A DNA stretch of 64,000 nt from Pseudomonas fluorescens NCIMB 11764. GTDB lineage: Bacteria > Pseudomonadota > Gammaproteobacteria > Pseudomonadales > Pseudomonadaceae. Below, in pieces: positions 62,588 to 64,000 of this stretch. Each line of letters opens with the position of its first letter. The stretch's first letter is position 1. Position numbers and translations under genes: made by a program. Location of the stretch: NCBI RefSeq assembly GCF_000293885.2, contig NZ_CP010945.1, forward strand, positions 2,872,001 through 2,936,000. Direction: 5' to 3'. Under the pieces are notes generated by a model that did no database searches, had not been told where the DNA came from, and worked only from the letters and a program-made list of their open reading frames with translations.

Positions 62588-63805
62588 TTAGCTTTTGGAA
62601 GGGGCTCGTGCAACGACAGTCCATTTATTGGATTCAGCCATTTCATCTTCCGTCAGGGCACTGATTTCATAGGTGCTCCCGACTGTCAGATCATTTTGGA
62701 AAAAGGCCCATCTGCCCTCACCGTTGGTGGTCTCTGATTTTTGTTGGGTAACGCCGTTGAGCTTGATCTTGACCGCGCTGTTCGGCGTGAAGTCGCCCCT
62801 GGCAATAAACCAGTTCTCGTTTATGTTTCCGCCATCAGAAATTACGTTTCCGTCGACATCATATATACGGGTGTTTGTCGGTGCTGCGGTGGCCGCTTCC
62901 ACGGTAACCGTGTACGGCCCAGCCGTGCCTCCACCGGTGTATTTTGCGGTGACGGTGAAGGCGTAGGTGTCGTTGGTCAGCAGGCCTGTAGGGTGTTTGT
63001 AGCGACCGGTTGTTGCATCCACGGTCGCTTCACCCAACGTTACGCCGTCTTTGAAGACTTCAACCTTCGCCCCCTTTTCACCTTCGCCTTCCACAAACAG
63101 CTCGGTATCGCTTGTCGTGGAATTATCCGGAATCACGGTCCCGGCCGCGTTGGTGATCTTGTCGAGGGTTACCGGCTCGATACCTTCCTCTATCACGGTG
63201 AACTTGAAAGGGGTCGACACGTTGTTGTTGGAACCCTTGATCGTGATGCTGTAGGAACCGGGTTTCAGGTCTTTCAGTTCGACCGTGTATTGTCCGCAGG
63301 CATTGGCTAATCCCGTTTCAAGTGGAGTATCGCCGTTAAACGCTTGAGCATTTTGATTCGGGATCGAATTGCCGTTGATGATGACTTCTGTAGCGCTGAT
63401 GATGTCATCTTCGGCAATCGGGTTCCCGTCGCTGAGTACTTCGTTGATGATCGGCGTCGCGGTAGCCGCCGTAAATCTTTTGGGCAGTGACGAAGGGTTG
63501 GGACTCCATTGGCCTACGGCGCGTACGCTGTAGCAATCGAAGTTCTTCAAGTCGAGCAGCGGGCTTTCAAAATTGCCAAGATCGTCGGTGTCTGCTTCGC
63601 CCAGTTTTTCCAGCAGGTTCATGATCGAAACTTTGTTTCTCGGTTCAGCGTTGATGCCGGAAACTTTGATGGCCGTTTCGTAAGTAGTCCTGTTAACGAC
63701 GGAAACGCCATTACGATCGACGATCGTGCGGACTTCTAATAAGAGATTTTCTTCAACCAGCTCGTTGGACGTCTGCGATGGATTGTTCGAGGGAAAATCG
63801 GTCAT
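62588..63805 (-). CDS. Ig-like repeat protein
   Basis: The 405-residue protein has no signal peptide (MTDFPSNNPSQTSNELVEEN) and at least two bacterial Ig-like modules with the pattern SDTELFVEGEGEKGAKVEVF, FKDGVTLGEATVDATTGRYK and LTNDTYAFTVTAKYTGGGTA; the final module starts GNINENWFIARGDFTP. Such repeats occur in surface or secreted proteins. The start at 63805 suits GGAGTC (8 bases away) better than the ATG at 63811. It shares a leader element with the 657-residue gene, which suggests co-regulation. Function unknown. Confidence 0.72.
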   Translation of the reverse strand: MTDFPSNNPSQTSNELVEENLLLEVRTIVDRNGVSVVNRTTYETAIKVSGINAEPRNKVSIMNLLEKLGEADTDDLGNFESPLLDLKNFDCYSVRAVGQWSPNPSSLPKRFTAATATPIINEVLSDGNPIAEDDIISATEVIINGNSIPNQNAQAFNGDTPLETGLANACGQYTVELKDLKPGSYSITIKGSNNNVSTPFKFTVIEEGIEPVTLDKITNAAGTVIPDNSTTSDTELFVEGEGEKGAKVEVFKDGVTLGEATVDATTGRYKHPTGLLTNDTYAFTVTAKYTGGGTAGPYTVTVEAATAAPTNTRIYDVDGNVISDGGNINENWFIARGDFTPNSAVKIKLNGVTQQKSETTNGEGRWAFFQNDLTVGSTYEISALTEDEMAESNKWTVVARAPSKS

Positions 63806-63837
63806 GATCATGACTCCGGTTGGTCAAGGGGACGGAG

Positions 63838-63889
63838 TGATTTAAGGCCTCGAGCAGTTGAGTTGGCTACTGTCAGAAATAACAGGTTT
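63838..63889 (-). promoter_or_regulatory. Conserved leader element, copy 2
   Basis: On the minus strand: AAACCTGT (63889-63882), ATTTCTGACAGTAG (63880-63867) and TTAAATCA (63845-63838), 62 to 33 bases before the Ig-like gene start. The blocks match copy 1 at 57917-57969 with 1 mismatch in 23 in the first two blocks and a spacer of 20 against 21 bases. Confidence 0.65.
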
Positions 63890-64000
63890 GATGGGGTTTC
63901 CGATGAGCGGAGGGGGCGATGATGGAAGTTGAAAGAGGACTTATCCGCTATTAATAGCGAAGAGAGTTTCAGGATTTACGCAACGTCTTCTGCCGAACGA

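Overview
The window is from a Pseudomonas chromosome, most likely the P. fluorescens complex. The right part keeps the gene order of the P. aeruginosa PA1414-PA1422 guanidinobutyrate locus, carries REP-type palindromes typical of fluorescent pseudomonads, and encodes a LapA-type adhesin with its own type I exporter. No tRNA, rRNA or CRISPR array was seen. Family assignments come from reading translated motifs; no database was searched.

Bases 1 to about 27,510 look like one end of a large integrative element. It lies inside a mechanosensitive channel gene, which breaks off at about 27,511-27,519. Immediately inside the junction is a four-gene module reading inward: three large tyrosine-recombinase-like proteins and a small TnpC-like protein, with overlapping or close-set genes as in Tn554-type elements. 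The other end of the element and the rest of the channel gene are not in the window. Cargo from left to right: (1) DUF190 protein, inorganic pyrophosphatase, NhaA, NUDIX hydrolase, universal stress protein and SulP transporter, a set known to accompany CrcB fluoride exporters; (2) an arsenic cluster with ArsN1, thioredoxin-like protein, ArsP-like permease, ArsO-like flavoprotein, glutaredoxin-type ArsC, ArsH, LMW-PTP-type ArsC, ArsB, ArsR, a second LMW-PTP-type ArsC and ArsN2, including the two ends of a broken older arsO; (3) a defence-like region with a DUF3800/winged-helix protein coupled to a possible PD-(D/E)xK protein, an OLD-family ATPase-TOPRIM nuclease with an unknown upstream gene, and a retron-type reverse transcriptase preceded by a small reading frame.

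From 27.5 to 47 kb the genes look like ordinary chromosome: a DEAD-box helicase, small lipoproteins, a DUF899 protein, a CvfB-like S1 protein, DMT and YbfB/YjiJ transporters, LysR regulators, a PA1414-like small protein, then the gbu locus (SSS symporter, NCS1 permease, NTF2-like protein, guanidinobutyrase, LysR) and the tRNA modification gene tapT. REP palindromes of several families lie between them.

From 47 to 64 kb is a surface and secretion region. An HlyD-type adaptor, a type I ABC exporter and a TolC-type protein form one operon. Divergent from it is a 1,716-residue LapA-family adhesin with a TAAG LapG-type site, four nearly identical 256-residue repeats and C-terminal RTX repeats. An unidentified 657-residue protein, a classical autotransporter and an Ig-like repeat protein follow. 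The 657-residue and Ig-like genes share a conserved leader element that may be a common promoter.
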